A DNA stretch of 64,000 nucleotides from Candidatus Kryptobacter tengchongensis (GCA_001485605.1 FAON01000012.1:1-64000); one strand, 5' to 3'. Numbered from the stretch's first letter, positions 44,123-54,483 are shown. A program made the numbers and translations. The notes: a model not told the origin generated them from the sequence alone.

Positions 44123-44767
44123 TTAGTTTTCCGTTCCAAAAATTCTGTCACCGGCATCGCCAAGTCCTGGGAGGATGAAACCTTTATGATTTAACTGTCT
44201 ATCAAGGACAGCGACATAAATTTGGACATCTGGATGTTCAGTTGTTAACTTGGTAATTCCCTCCGGCGCAGCAATCAAACTAACAACTTTTATTCTTGAT
44301 GCGCCCCTTTCTTTAAGGTAAGAAACGGCAGCACAAATGCTCCCACCCGTTGCAAGCATCGGGTCAAGAATTATGATTATGCTTTTATCAAGATTTTTGG
44401 GGAATTTGAAATAATAATCAACTGGTTTTAAAGTTTCCTCATCCCGATAAAGCCCAATGTGACCAACCCTTGCCTCGGGGATCAAATCAAGAAATGCATC
44501 AACCATTCCAAGCCCAGCTCTCAAAATTGGAACAAGAACAATTTCATCTCTTAAAACATGACCCTGCGTAACCTCAAGCGGAGTCTCAACCTCCCTGCTG
44601 AGAAGCTCAAGATCTTTTGTCACCTCAAAAGCCATAAGAGATGTCAACCTGCGCAAAATATTTCTAAATGTTGAACTTGGTGTGTTCTTATCCCGAAGAT
44701 ATGTTAAATCCCTCTTGATGAGCGGGTGATCAATGATCAATAAATTATTGCCCATCAGCGCTTGCAA
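44123..44767 (-). CDS. upp: Uracil phosphoribosyltransferase
   Basis: A 214-residue protein. It shows VPILRAGLGMVDAFLDLIPEARVGHIGLYRDEET, the PRPP-binding IILDPMLATGGSICAAV, and the C-terminal uracil-binding GFILPGLGDAGDRIFGT. It salvages uracil to UMP. It is the first gene of a leftward group with the permease and LOG-family genes. Confidence 0.96.
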   Translation of the reverse strand: MQALMGNNLLIIDHPLIKRDLTYLRDKNTPSSTFRNILRRLTSLMAFEVTKDLELLSREVETPLEVTQGHVLRDEIVLVPILRAGLGMVDAFLDLIPEARVGHIGLYRDEETLKPVDYYFKFPKNLDKSIIIILDPMLATGGSICAAVSYLKERGASRIKVVSLIAAPEGITKLTTEHPDVQIYVAVLDRQLNHKGFILPGLGDAGDRIFGTEN

Positions 44768-45004
44768 TTTTTATTTTAAGTTAAAAATTTGAATTTGAAA
44801 ATGCAATTTTTAGCAAAGTTGAATGTTAAATTTGAATTCACTATATTTTTGAATGAGAAATTTCAAGGATACTTTCACATGGAAAATAAAAGCAAGATAA
44901 AAAACGAAAACCGCTTAAATAACTTTGGCAACTTTTACTTCTCTATTCAAATTTTAGAACGGGGCACTACCTTTTCTATACAAAACTAACCTGTGGAGGG
45001 ATTT

Positions 45005-46183
45005 ATGAAAGAAGTTGTAATAGCAAGCGCATGTCGCACACCTATCGGTTCATTTAATGGGGCATTAAGTCCCCTACCAGCACCTAAACTTGGGGCAATT
45101 GTAATTGAAGAAGCCTTAAGAAGAGCCAATGTTCCAAAAGAGATGGTTGATGAGGTTATAATGGGTTGCGTTTTAACAGCAGGAGTTGGTCAAGCGCCAG
45201 CTCGTCAAGCTGCTATATTTGCGGGATTGCCAACAAAAGTTGAATGTATGACAATTAACAAAGTCTGTGGTTCTGGTCTTAAAGCAGTTATGCTTGCAAC
45301 TCAAGCAATAAAACTTGGCGATGCTGATATAATTGTAGCTGGGGGGATGGAAAGTATGTCAAATGCTCCTTATTTACTTGAGAAAGCAAGAACTGGCTAC
45401 AGGATGGGACATGGGCAGTTAATTGATTCTATGATAAAAGATGGACTTTGGGATGTTTATAATGACTTTCACATGGGAAACGCTGGGGAACTATGCGCAA
45501 GGGAATGTAACATTTCAAGAGAAGAGCAAGATGAGTTTGCTATGTTAAGTTATAAACGAGCCCTTGAGGCGATTGAAAAAGGTTATTTTAAAGATGAAAT
45601 TGTCCCAGTTCCAGTACCTCAACCAAAAGGAGAAACCACAATCGTTTCGGAAGATGAAGAACCTAAAAAAGTAATTTTTGAAAAAATACCTAAATTAAAA
45701 CCGGCTTTTGACCCGAATGGTACCATAACCCCTGCGAACGCCTCAAAGATAAACGATGGCGCAGCAGCGCTTGTTTTAATGTCAAAAGAAAAAGCAGATG
45801 AACTCGGGATAAAACCAATTGCGAGAATTGTCGCCTATACTTCCGCTGCAAAAGATCCCGCCTGGTTTACAACGGCACCAGTTGATGCAATTGAGAAAGT
45901 TTTGAGAAAAGCAAATATGAAAAAGGAAGACATAGACCTTTTTGAAGTAAATGAAGCCTTTGCGGTTGTCGCTTTGGCAACCTCAAAACTTGGAGGAATA
46001 CCAATTGAAAAAATGAATATTCACGGTGGGGCAGTTGCACTCGGACACCCAATCGGTGCAAGTGGCGCAAGAATTTTGACAACACTTTTGTATGCAATGA
46101 AAAGAAAAGAAGCAAAATTTGGGCTCGCTGCAATTTGCATCGGCGGTGGCGAAGCAAGCGCTGTAATAGTTGAAAGACTTTAA
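45005..46183 (+). CDS. Acetyl-CoA C-acetyltransferase (thiolase)
   Basis: A 392-residue thiolase. The nucleophile is in INKVCGSGLKAVMLA (Cys near 88), and the C-terminal GGAVALGHPIGASGAR and CIGGGEASAVIVE motifs carry the catalytic His and Cys. It condenses or splits acetoacetyl-CoA. ATG 45005 is chosen over GTG 44993 because the ribosome site GGAGGG lies just before it. It starts a three-gene set with the hydroxyacyl-CoA and acyl-CoA dehydrogenases. The 237 bp upstream hold no supported gene. Confidence 0.95.
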   Translation: MKEVVIASACRTPIGSFNGALSPLPAPKLGAIVIEEALRRANVPKEMVDEVIMGCVLTAGVGQAPARQAAIFAGLPTKVECMTINKVCGSGLKAVMLATQAIKLGDADIIVAGGMESMSNAPYLLEKARTGYRMGHGQLIDSMIKDGLWDVYNDFHMGNAGELCARECNISREEQDEFAMLSYKRALEAIEKGYFKDEIVPVPVPQPKGETTIVSEDEEPKKVIFEKIPKLKPAFDPNGTITPANASKINDGAAALVLMSKEKADELGIKPIARIVAYTSAAKDPAWFTTAPVDAIEKVLRKANMKKEDIDLFEVNEAFAVVALATSKLGGIPIEKMNIHGGAVALGHPIGASGARILTTLLYAMKRKEAKFGLAAICIGGGEASAVIVERL

Positions 46184-46266
46184 AATTAAATACTGAGTGC
46201 GATATAGGTAAATTGAAATTGTGAAGTAGAAACTAAATAAAAACAAAAAAAATGGGAGCACATACT

Positions 46267-47148
46267 ATGGAGATCAAAAAAATTACCGTCGTTGGTGCTG
46301 GGACAATGGGAAGTGGGATTGCTCATGTTCTTTCTCAAAACGGCTATCTTGTAAATTTAATTGACATTAACAAGAGCGTCCTTGAAAAAGCTATAAATGT
46401 GATAAGACAGAATATGGACAGGCAAATTAAAAAAGGCTTGATGACCGAGGAAGAGAAAGAACAGGCAATAGCAAGAATTAACACACTAACTTCACTTGAA
46501 AGCGGGGCAAAGGACGCTGACTTTGTAATTGAAGCAGCAACCGAGAATGTAAAAATCAAAAAAGATATCTTCAAATCCCTTGATCTTGTATGCAAACCCG
46601 AAACGATCCTTGCAACAAACACATCATCAATTTCAATAACAGAGATTGCTTCTGCTACAAATCGCCCCGATAAGGTCATAGGAATGCATTTCTTCAACCC
46701 TGTCCCCGTCATGAAACTTGTTGAAATAATCCGAGGACATGATACCTCCGATGAAACATTTAGAATTACAAAAGAACTTGCAGAAAGGCTCGGCAAAACA
46801 ACAGTTGAGGTTAAAGATTATCCAGGCTTTGTCTCAAATCGCATTTTAATGCCTATGATAAACGAGGCGATTTACTGCTTAATGGAAGGCGTCGCATCAG
46901 CCGAAGATATTGACACAGTTATGAAGCTTGGGATGAATCATCCAATGGGACCACTTGCTCTTGCGGACTTAATCGGTCTTGATGTGTGTCTCTCAATTAT
47001 GAATGTTCTTTATGAAGGATTTGGAGATCCCAAATACAGACCATGTCCATTACTTAAAAAGATGGTTGCAGCTGGATATCTTGGCAGGAAAACAGGTAAA
47101 GGATTTTATGATTATACTCAACAACAAAATAATAAAACACAGCAATGA
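46267..47148 (+). CDS. 3-hydroxyacyl-CoA (3-hydroxybutyryl-CoA) dehydrogenase
   Basis: A 293-residue NAD(P)-dependent enzyme. It has [20 protein letters not shown] for the dinucleotide, [19 protein letters not shown] with the catalytic His, and [24 protein letters not shown] 46267 has GGGAG nine bases ahead; the upstream ATG 46252 lacks a site. It is the short, single-function form used for butyryl-CoA synthesis or beta-oxidation. It overlaps the next gene by four bases. Confidence 0.95.
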   Translation: MEIKKITVVGAGTMGSGIAHVLSQNGYLVNLIDINKSVLEKAINVIRQNMDRQIKKGLMTEEEKEQAIARINTLTSLESGAKDADFVIEAATENVKIKKDIFKSLDLVCKPETILATNTSSISITEIASATNRPDKVIGMHFFNPVPVMKLVEIIRGHDTSDETFRITKELAERLGKTTVEVKDYPGFVSNRILMPMINEAIYCLMEGVASAEDIDTVMKLGMNHPMGPLALADLIGLDVCLSIMNVLYEGFGDPKYRPCPLLKKMVAAGYLGRKTGKGFYDYTQQQNNKTQQ

Positions 47149-48293
47149 ACTTCCAATTTACAGAAGAACAGTTAATGATTAAGGAAACCGCAAGAAAATT
47201 TGCGGTTGAAGAATTAGCGCCAAAAGCCTCTGAAAGAGACGAAAAAGAAGAATTCCCTCACGAAGAAATTAAAAAGCTTGCGGAACTCGGCTTCATGGGA
47301 ATGATGACATCAGAAAAATATGGCGGTGCAGGTCTTGATACAATTAGTTATGTCCTCGCAATGGAAGAAATCTCAAAAGTTGATGCATCAGTTGGAGTGA
47401 TAATGTCCGTAAATAATTCGCTTGTGTGTTGGCCAATTGAAACATTTGGAACAGAGGAACAAAAACTTAAATACCTCCCACGACTTGCCCGCGGAGAATT
47501 GCTTGGTGCATTTTGCCTTTCAGAGCCCGAAGCTGGAAGTGATGCCTCAAATCAAAGAACAACAGCCACAAGAGATGGTAATTTTTATATCTTGAATGGG
47601 ACTAAAAATTTCATCACAAACGGCGTTTACGCAAACATCTTGATCGTTTTCGCCCAAACTGATAAAGAAAAGGGCTCAAAAGGAATTTCCGCTTTCATAG
47701 TTGAGAAAGATCTCCCAGGTGTTATAGTCACAAAAAAAGAAAAGAAACTTGGAATTAGGAGCTCTGATACCGCACAAATTGTCTTTGAGGATTGTAAAGT
47801 CCCCGCAGTTAATCGGCTCGGCGATGAAGGAATGGGCTTTAAAATCGCAATGACAACCTTAAATGGAGGAAGGATTGGAATCGCTGCACAAGCACTTGGC
47901 ATCGCACAAGCATCACTTGAGGCATCAATAAAATATGCAAAGGAAAGGAAAACATTTGGAAAATTTCTCGCCGAGCACCAAGCAATTCAGTTCAAAATCG
48001 CGGATATGGCAACAAAAATTGAAGCTGCAAGGTTATTAACACTCCTTGCTGCATGGAAAAAAGACAGAGGCGAAAGATATGTCAAGGAAGCTTCAATGGC
48101 TAAATTATTCGCCTCCCAAATTGCCGTTGAAGCAGCGCTTGAAGCCGTACAAATACATGGTGGCTATGGCTACATCAAAGACTTCCCAGTTGAAAGATAT
48201 CTTCGCGACTCAAAAATTACGGAAATCTATGAGGGAACATCAGAAATCCAACGCATCATCATCGCAAGAGAACTACTTGAGATGAAAGTATAA
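47145..48293 (+). CDS. Acyl-CoA dehydrogenase (butyryl-CoA type)
   Basis: A 382-residue flavoenzyme. It has [62 protein letters not shown] and [38 protein letters not shown], which carries the catalytic Glu. It reduces FAD with an acyl-CoA and hands electrons to an electron-transfer flavoprotein. No etfA/etfB gene is adjacent. A terminator at 48349 ends the operon. Confidence 0.95.
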   Translation: MNFQFTEEQLMIKETARKFAVEELAPKASERDEKEEFPHEEIKKLAELGFMGMMTSEKYGGAGLDTISYVLAMEEISKVDASVGVIMSVNNSLVCWPIETFGTEEQKLKYLPRLARGELLGAFCLSEPEAGSDASNQRTTATRDGNFYILNGTKNFITNGVYANILIVFAQTDKEKGSKGISAFIVEKDLPGVIVTKKEKKLGIRSSDTAQIVFEDCKVPAVNRLGDEGMGFKIAMTTLNGGRIGIAAQALGIAQASLEASIKYAKERKTFGKFLAEHQAIQFKIADMATKIEAARLLTLLAAWKKDRGERYVKEASMAKLFASQIAVEAALEAVQIHGGYGYIKDFPVERYLRDSKITEIYEGTSEIQRIIIARELLEMKV

Positions 48294-48348
48294 CCTTTGG
48301 ATTTAAAGTTTCATTTGGCTATATTATGCCAAATAAAATCTAATTTCC

Positions 48349-48374
48349 GCCCTGGGATAACCAGGGCACTTTTT
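48349..48374 (+). terminator. Terminator after the thiolase operon
   Basis: GCCCTGG (48349-48355) and CCAGGGC (48361-48367) pair around GATAA and are followed by ACTTTTTAATTT. It lies about 55 bp after the acyl-CoA dehydrogenase stop and before gltX. Confidence 0.88.
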
Positions 48375-48408
48375 AATTTAAAAATCAAAGTGATGTGATT
48401 TCCAAACC

Positions 48409-49860
48409 GTGTCTGTAAGAACTCGCTTTGCCCCAAGCCCGACTGGATTTCTGCATGTTGGCGGTTTAAGAACCGCGCTCTATAATTATCTTTTTGCGAA
48501 AAAACATAATGGTCAATTCATCCTCCGCATAGAAGACACCGACCAAACACGCATTGTCCCAGGGGCTATTGAAAATCTTATAGAAACATTAAAATGGGCA
48601 GGAATTGAATTTGACGAAGGACCAGGTAAAGGCGGTCCCTATGGTCCGTATATTCAATCGCAAAGATTGGAACTTTACCATAAACACGCTTACGAACTCG
48701 TTGAAAAGGGATATGCCTATTACTGTTTCTGTTCCCCGGAGAGACTTGAAAAGATGAGAGAAGAACAGATAAAACTCAAACAAGCACCAAGATACGATGG
48801 CACTTGCAGAAGATTATCTCAAGATGAAGTTAAGAGAAAACTTAGTGAGGGAATCCCAAAAACAATAAGAATGAAAATCCCAGAATGGGGCGAACTAACA
48901 TTTCATGATTTGATCCGTGGCGATGTAACGATAAATTTTAAGGTTCTTGATGACCAGATAATTTTAAAATCAGACGGTTTCCCCACATATCATCTTGCTG
49001 TTGTGGTTGATGATCATTATATGAAGATATCTCATGTAATTCGTGGCGAAGAATGGTTACCAAGCACACCGAAACATATCTTACTTTACGAATACTTAAA
49101 CTGGGAAAAGCCACAATTTGCACATTTACCACTGCTCCTAAACCCCGATAGAACTAAGCTAAGCAAAAGACAGGGAGATGTCGCCGTTGAGGATTATAGA
49201 GCAAAAGGATATCTACCTGAAGCAATTGTAAACTTCATCGCATTGCTCGGTTGGAATCCCGGCGATGAGAGAGAATTCTTTACACTTGATGAACTTATAA
49301 AAGAATTTTCACTTGAAAGAGTTAATAAAGCTGGTGCAATTTTTGACATAAAGAAGCTCAACTGGATGAATTCCCACTACATCAAAAATTCCGACCTTGA
49401 CAGGATAACCAAACTTGCGATCCCATTTTTAGAGGGAAAAGGATATGATGTATCAAACTTTCAAAAAGTTAGAATAATCGTTGAAGCAGTAAGGACACAT
49501 CTTGAATATCTCGCACAAATCGTTGATTATGTTGATATCTTCTTCTCTGAAGAAGTTCGGATTGAAAATGGCGAGGCACAAGAAATGATGAGGCTTGAAA
49601 CCAGTAAAATCGTCATTGAAACTTTTATCCATAAATTGAAAAACCTTGCCACAGAAATAGACAGAGATAAATTCAAACAACTCGCGAAAGAAATACAAAG
49701 TGAAACAGGTATAAAAGGCAAAAACCTTTTCATGCCGATAAGAATAGCCCTCACCGGGAAAACACACGGTCCAGAACTCCCGCTTATAATTGAGTATTTC
49801 GGAAAAGAAAAAGTAAAACAAAGATTGGAGGATTTTCTTAAAACATGGGTGGTCGTTTGA
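48409..49860 (+). CDS. gltX: Glutamyl-tRNA synthetase
   Basis: A 483-residue class I synthetase. The HIGH-type motif is FAPSPTGFLHVGGLRTALYNYLF at the N-terminus. A Cys-containing insert YYCFCSPERLEKM follows, and the KMSKS-type motif is LSKRQGDVAVEDY. The start is GTG 48409; no strong ribosome site is visible. No second glutamyl-tRNA synthetase is seen here, so discriminating type cannot be judged. The next gene starts 16 bases before its stop. Confidence 0.96.
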   Translation: MSVRTRFAPSPTGFLHVGGLRTALYNYLFAKKHNGQFILRIEDTDQTRIVPGAIENLIETLKWAGIEFDEGPGKGGPYGPYIQSQRLELYHKHAYELVEKGYAYYCFCSPERLEKMREEQIKLKQAPRYDGTCRRLSQDEVKRKLSEGIPKTIRMKIPEWGELTFHDLIRGDVTINFKVLDDQIILKSDGFPTYHLAVVVDDHYMKISHVIRGEEWLPSTPKHILLYEYLNWEKPQFAHLPLLLNPDRTKLSKRQGDVAVEDYRAKGYLPEAIVNFIALLGWNPGDEREFFTLDELIKEFSLERVNKAGAIFDIKKLNWMNSHYIKNSDLDRITKLAIPFLEGKGYDVSNFQKVRIIVEAVRTHLEYLAQIVDYVDIFFSEEVRIENGEAQEMMRLETSKIVIETFIHKLKNLATEIDRDKFKQLAKEIQSETGIKGKNLFMPIRIALTGKTHGPELPLIIEYFGKEKVKQRLEDFLKTWVVV

Positions 49861-50987
49861 GGTTTATTGATGTATTTCGTGGACTTGCGATAATCTTAAT
49901 GTTGCATGGACATACAGCAGATGCTCTTTTAAGCCCAAATGAAAAAGCAAGCACAATATTTCAAATCTACACAATTTTCCGTGGCTTTACAGCCCCAATG
50001 TTTCTTTTTATTTCAGGATTTGCCTTCTCAATCACAACTCTTAAAAATGCTGACGAATACCTGAAACTTTCTCCAAAATTCTTAAAACGAATCAGAAAAT
50101 TCCTATTCATCACCTCACTTGGATACTTTCTTCATCTTCCTTATCTATCCTTAAAAAAATTATTAAACGAGTCAAGTTTTGAAGTTCTTTCAGCCCTTTT
50201 TTCCTCTGATGTTCTGCAAGTTATAGGCATTTCACTTTTAACATTGCAGATTATGTTATTTCTATCAAAAGACCCTGTTAAGTTTTCAAAGATATCACTT
50301 TATGCTGGAATTATTGTGTTTTTAATTTCGCCATTTCTTTTCATGTTTGATTTTTCAAATTTTCTCCCTTTATTCCTTTCTCAATATCTTAACACTTTCC
50401 ACGGTTCAAAATTTCCTCTCTTCCCATGGATGGGCTATATCCTATTTGGCAATTATATCGGTTATAAATTCACGAGCAACTTAAAACTTGGACATGCTGA
50501 AACTTTCATGAGCAAAATTTTTAAACTTTCAACTTTAACCTTCCCTGTCGCATTTGCCCTTGAATTTGGATATGAGATGATCATAAATTCAAATCAATTC
50601 CTAATCTATTCAAGTCCATTCCTTTCGCTTTCCCGGCTTTCGTTTGTGATGATTGTTTTCTATCTTATATGGAAACTTGAAAAAGCGATAAGTTTAAAAT
50701 TTCATCCCTTGCAAATTTTCGGAATGGAATCGCTTTTTGCGTATGTCTTTCATCTCATGGTCATATACGGAAGCCCATTGAACCCCACCATTTCTTTTTC
50801 TGCGTTATGGAGAGAATCTTTAGGTTATCATCATGTATTTATTCTCTTCCTAAGCCTTGCTGTAATTGTATTCTTAACTTCGTATCTTTTACAAATGATA
50901 AAGCTACAAAACCACCGAACTATTGATTATCTAAAATACGCCATTGTTAACATAGTTCTCTTGGTATTCTTTTTAAATCCACATTAA
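49845..50987 (+). CDS. HGSNAT/DUF1624-like membrane acyltransferase
   Basis: A 380-residue protein with about ten hydrophobic segments. It starts RLRFIDVFRGLAIILMLHGHTADALL, the signature of the heparan-alpha-glucosaminide N-acetyltransferase-like family (RxxxIDxxRG and a conserved His). It probably acetylates a surface sugar across the membrane. It overlaps gltX, so is cotranscribed with it, but no functional link is apparent. Confidence 0.8.
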   Translation: MGGRLRFIDVFRGLAIILMLHGHTADALLSPNEKASTIFQIYTIFRGFTAPMFLFISGFAFSITTLKNADEYLKLSPKFLKRIRKFLFITSLGYFLHLPYLSLKKLLNESSFEVLSALFSSDVLQVIGISLLTLQIMLFLSKDPVKFSKISLYAGIIVFLISPFLFMFDFSNFLPLFLSQYLNTFHGSKFPLFPWMGYILFGNYIGYKFTSNLKLGHAETFMSKIFKLSTLTFPVAFALEFGYEMIINSNQFLIYSSPFLSLSRLSFVMIVFYLIWKLEKAISLKFHPLQIFGMESLFAYVFHLMVIYGSPLNPTISFSALWRESLGYHHVFILFLSLAVIVFLTSYLLQMIKLQNHRTIDYLKYAIVNIVLLVFFLNPH

Positions 50988-51001
50988 ATAAAGAGTAAAA
51001 A

Positions 51002-52024
51002 ATGAGAGCAATCGCAATTACAGAATTTGGTGGACGTGACAAACTTAAACTTATGACTTTACCCGAGCCTAAACCAAAAGCTGGAGAAGTTCTCATTCAA
51101 CTAAAAGCAGCAAGTTTAAACCATCTTGATATCTGGGTTAGAAATGGGCTCTACAAAATTCCATTCCCACATATACTTGGTGCAGATGGCGCTGGTATAA
51201 TAGCTGAAGTTGGGGAGGGAGTTACTCACTTAAAAATCGGGGAAAAAGTTTTAATCTCGCCTGGAATCGGTTGCGGTGTTTGCCAGGAATGCACTTCTGG
51301 AAGGGAAAACTTTTGTAAGCTATATCATATTCTTGGGGTTCAAAAAGACGGAACATACGCTGAATATGTCGCATTGCCAGCTCAAAATGTTTTGCCAATG
51401 CCGGCAAACCTTGATTTTGAATCAGCTTCTTCCATTCCTCTTGTGTTTTTAACCGCTTGGCATGCGCTTGTAACTCGTGGCGGGATAAAACCTGGGATGA
51501 AGGTTTTAATTCATGCTGCGGGAAGTGGCGTTGGAATTGCCGCAATTCAAATCGCAAAGCTATTTAACGCAATCGTTTTTACAACCGCAGGAAGTGATGA
51601 AAAACTTGAAAAAGCAAAATCTCTTGGAGCTGATGTTTTGATAAATTATAAACAGGAGGACTTTCAAGAAAGATTAAAAATAGAAACACAAGGTGAGGGA
51701 ATTGACTTAATCCTTGACCATGTTGGATTTGATACAGTTATGAAAGGATTGAAATCATTGAAAAAAGGAGGTAAACTAATAACGCTTGGTGCAACAAGCG
51801 GAAGTGAGGTCCCCATTGAGTTAAGGTTTGTCTACGGCAAGAATTTATCAATAGAAGGGATTTACATGGGAAGCAAAGGGGAATTGATGGAAGTGTTAAA
51901 ATTTTTCCAGAGTGGAAAATTAAAACCGGTGATACATAAAGTTCTACCACTTGAAGAAGCTCAAGAGGCACACAGAATACTTGAAGATAGAGAGGTTTTC
52001 GGAAAGGTCGTTTTGAAAATTTAA
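51002..52024 (+). CDS. Zinc-type alcohol dehydrogenase / quinone oxidoreductase family protein
   Basis: A 340-residue medium-chain dehydrogenase. It has the catalytic-domain GADGAGIIAEVGEGVTHLKIGEKV, the structural zinc lobe GCGVCQECTSGRENFC, and the NAD(P)-binding VLIHAAGSGVGIAAIQIAKLF. A Cys and His set for catalytic zinc is not clearly complete, so it may be a quinone reductase type with a structural zinc only. Substrate unknown. Confidence 0.88.
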   Translation: MRAIAITEFGGRDKLKLMTLPEPKPKAGEVLIQLKAASLNHLDIWVRNGLYKIPFPHILGADGAGIIAEVGEGVTHLKIGEKVLISPGIGCGVCQECTSGRENFCKLYHILGVQKDGTYAEYVALPAQNVLPMPANLDFESASSIPLVFLTAWHALVTRGGIKPGMKVLIHAAGSGVGIAAIQIAKLFNAIVFTTAGSDEKLEKAKSLGADVLINYKQEDFQERLKIETQGEGIDLILDHVGFDTVMKGLKSLKKGGKLITLGATSGSEVPIELRFVYGKNLSIEGIYMGSKGELMEVLKFFQSGKLKPVIHKVLPLEEAQEAHRILEDREVFGKVVLKI

Positions 52025-52027
52025 TCA

Positions 52028-52129
52028 ATGATAGATGTTCTCTCGCCATTCATCAAGCGAAAAGGGGAAACAAAATCCATCTTTTACATTTTTAATGCTT
52101 TAATTGATTTTGTCAAACAGAATGAGTAA
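52028..52129 (+). CDS. Candidate 33-aa small protein
   Basis: A short frame starts at ATG 52028, four bases after the previous stop. It encodes MIDVLSPFIKRKGE, then a mildly amphipathic helix (IFYIFNALIDFVKQ), and ends NE. No clear ribosome site is seen, but it begins immediately after a gene and could be coupled to it. It may be noise. Confidence 0.3.
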   Translation: MIDVLSPFIKRKGETKSIFYIFNALIDFVKQNE

Positions 52130-52163
52130 TTTTTAAACTGTTGGAAACAAAACACGAAAGAAT

Positions 52164-52940
52164 ATGTTTAATCAGATCATTTATGAAACGAACGACAGGA
52201 TCGCAACGATAACGCTGAACAGACCTGAAAAAAGAAATGCACTTAACGCTGAACTCATTGATGAACTCCTGAAAGCGTTTGAACTTGCAACGGATGAAAA
52301 GATAAGATGTATCATTTTAACTGGGACTGGGAATTCATTTTGTGCTGGCGCAGATCTTGAGTATATTCAAAATCTTTCAAATTTGAACTCTTATGAAAAT
52401 TATCTTGATGCCGAAAAACTTGCACAACTTTATCTTAAAATTTTCACCCATCCAAAATTGACAATTGCAATGGTAAATGGTTATGCGCTTGCTGGCGGAT
52501 GTGGGCTTGCAAGTGTTTGTGATTTTGTGATCGCATCAAAAGAAAACGCTAAATTTGGGTATACCGAGCCAAAAATTGGCTTCATCCCTTCAATCGTGAT
52601 GACATTTTTAATAAGAAGAATTTCATCTGGAAAGGCACGGGAACTTCTTTTAAGCGGAAACATAATTGACGCGGAAGAGGCAGTAAAAATCGGGCTTGCA
52701 AACTATTCAATACCTGACGCAGAGCTTAGAAATTTTACATTTAAATTTGCGGAAAACCTTATCATTGAAACAAGCTCTGAATCAATTAAATTTGTAAAAG
52801 AGATGCTTTCAAATATATATTCTATGGGATTACAGCAAGCGATTGAATACGCAAAAGCGATGAATTCAATTTCAAGGTTAACGCAGGATTGTAAAAAAGG
52901 TATAAACGCATTTTTAAAAAAAGAAAAGATCAAATGGTAA
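52164..52940 (+). CDS. Enoyl-CoA hydratase/isomerase family protein
   Basis: A 258-residue crotonase-fold protein. ITLNRPEKRNALNAELIDELLKAF, TGTGNSFCAGADLEYI and AMVNGYALAGGCGLASVCDFVIASKENAKFGYTEPKIGFIPS carry the oxyanion hole and the catalytic Glu. It probably completes the route with the thiolase, hydroxyacyl- and acyl-CoA dehydrogenases 4 kb away, though it is not in their operon. Two bases separate it from apt. Confidence 0.93.
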   Translation: MFNQIIYETNDRIATITLNRPEKRNALNAELIDELLKAFELATDEKIRCIILTGTGNSFCAGADLEYIQNLSNLNSYENYLDAEKLAQLYLKIFTHPKLTIAMVNGYALAGGCGLASVCDFVIASKENAKFGYTEPKIGFIPSIVMTFLIRRISSGKARELLLSGNIIDAEEAVKIGLANYSIPDAELRNFTFKFAENLIIETSSESIKFVKEMLSNIYSMGLQQAIEYAKAMNSISRLTQDCKKGINAFLKKEKIKW

Positions 52941-52941
52941 A

Positions 52942-53502
52942 ATGAACGAAATTCAACTAACCGAGGTCAGCAAGAAACTTAAAAGTATAATCAGAAGTGT
53001 TCCCAACTTCCCGAAGGATGGCATCGTCTTCAGAGATATCACAACCCTTTTAAAGGATAAGGAAGCCTTTAAACTTGCTGTTGACACATTTTATCAAAAA
53101 TACAAAGATATAAAAATTGACAAGGTTGTAAGCGTTGAATCCCGAGGTTTTATTTTTGGTTCAATTCTTGCATATCTTCTCGGCGCTGGATTTGTGCCGA
53201 TACGAAAACCTGGAAAACTACCTGCTGAAAAGATAAGACAAGAATATCAACTTGAATATGGAACCGATGCTATGGAAGTTCATGCTGATGCGATTAAACC
53301 TGGCGAAAAAGTCCTTGTCCATGATGATCTACTTGCAACTGGTGGAACTGTCTCAGCAGCATGCAAATTAATAGAACGACTTGGTGGCGAGGTTGTCGGG
53401 ATTTGCTTTTTAATTGAACTAAGCTTTTTGAATGGGCGAGAGCGCCTGAAAAATTATGACATATTTTCAATCATTCAGTATAACAGTGAACAAGAGATGT
53501 GA
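52942..53502 (+). CDS. apt: Adenine phosphoribosyltransferase
   Basis: A 186-residue protein. It has IRSVPNFPKDGIVFRDITTLLKD, VVSVESRGFIFGSILAYLLGAGFVPIRKPGKLP and the PRPP motif VLVHDDLLATGGTVSAACKLIERLGG. It salvages adenine to AMP. Its stop overlaps the start of the DUF2721 gene. Confidence 0.95.
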   Translation: MNEIQLTEVSKKLKSIIRSVPNFPKDGIVFRDITTLLKDKEAFKLAVDTFYQKYKDIKIDKVVSVESRGFIFGSILAYLLGAGFVPIRKPGKLPAEKIRQEYQLEYGTDAMEVHADAIKPGEKVLVHDDLLATGGTVSAACKLIERLGGEVVGICFLIELSFLNGRERLKNYDIFSIIQYNSEQEM

Positions 53503-53990
53503 TGAATAACGAATTTGTCTTAACAGCGACTCAAGCAATTCAGGCAATTCTGTCACCAGCAGTTATGATATCATCAAGCGCATTCTTTCTGTCAGGTTTG
53601 AATGCAAGACATTCAACACTTGTTAACAGGGTAAGACTGCTAAATGACGAAAAGCGAAAACTTATAAAAGAGCTTATAAAACAAGGTGAACTTGAATATA
53701 CGGAAAATGTCCGTTTCTTGAGCATAAAAAATCAAATTGACATACTTGTTAAGCGAATTTGGTATATAAGAAATGCGATGCTTTGCCACATAACAGCTGC
53801 TATGTTTTTTGTTCTAACATCATTTGCAATTGGGTTAAATATATTTTTCTCAACCGCATTTATTCGGGAAATTCCACTTTATTTATTCATTGTTGGATTG
53901 TTACTTGTCCTCTGTGGTGTTTGCTTTCTTGGAATTGATGTTTTAATTTCGTATCGGGTTGTTTTAATTGAGGTAAAAAGCGAAGAATAA
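53502..53990 (+). CDS. DUF2721 membrane protein
   Basis: A 162-residue protein with an N-terminal hydrophobic stretch (AIQAILSPAVMISSSAFFLSGLNAR), a charged, coiled-coil-like middle and two C-terminal membrane helices. This is the usual DUF2721 layout, with no assigned function. GTG 53499 and ATG 53502 are both possible starts; the apt stop overlaps them. Confidence 0.85.
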   Translation: MNNEFVLTATQAIQAILSPAVMISSSAFFLSGLNARHSTLVNRVRLLNDEKRKLIKELIKQGELEYTENVRFLSIKNQIDILVKRIWYIRNAMLCHITAAMFFVLTSFAIGLNIFFSTAFIREIPLYLFIVGLLLVLCGVCFLGIDVLISYRVVLIEVKSEE

Positions 53991-54003
53991 AAACTAATTA
54001 CAA

Positions 54004-54468
54004 ATGCAAGAAAAAATCAAAGTAGTAACGACAAATCGCAAAGCACATCACGATTATGAAATTCTTGAAACAATTGAGGCTGGAATCGTCTTGAAAGGAA
54101 CGGAAGTTAAATCACTTCGCCAAGGGAAAGTGAGCATACAGGATAGTTATGCGATAATCAAAGATGGTGAGGTATGGCTTTTAAATATGCACATCAGTCC
54201 ATACGAGTATGGAAACATTCACAATCACGACCCGCTTCGGGATAAAAAATTACTCTTACATAAACACGAAATTATACGGCTTGCGACCAAAGTTAAAGAG
54301 CGTGGCTTGACTTTGATACCTTTGAAGGTTTACTTTAAAAATGGAAAAGCAAAAGTTGAACTTGCCCTCGTGCGTGGAAAGAGAAAGTATGAGAAGAAAG
54401 AAGATATAGCAGAAAGAGATTTGCAAAGGGAATTAAAACGAAGATATGCAGATAAATATCGTGAATAG
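54004..54468 (+). CDS. smpB: SsrA-binding protein SmpB
   Basis: A 154-residue protein. It has TTNRKAHHDYEILETIEAGIVLKGTEVKSLRQGKVSIQDSYA, the HDPLRDKKLLLHKHEI segment and the C-terminal KRKYEKKEDIAERDLQRELKRRY tail that mimics an mRNA-filled decoding site. It delivers tmRNA to stalled ribosomes. No tmRNA gene is visible in this window. Confidence 0.97.
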   Translation: MQEKIKVVTTNRKAHHDYEILETIEAGIVLKGTEVKSLRQGKVSIQDSYAIIKDGEVWLLNMHISPYEYGNIHNHDPLRDKKLLLHKHEIIRLATKVKERGLTLIPLKVYFKNGKAKVELALVRGKRKYEKKEDIAERDLQRELKRRYADKYRE

Positions 54469-54483
54469 ATTTTAAAAACAAAT

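Noticed and set aside
44789-44989. 66-codon frame upstream of the thiolase gene
   Set aside because: Phe/Asn/Lys-rich translation of AT-rich DNA, no ribosome site and no family resemblance; likely noise.
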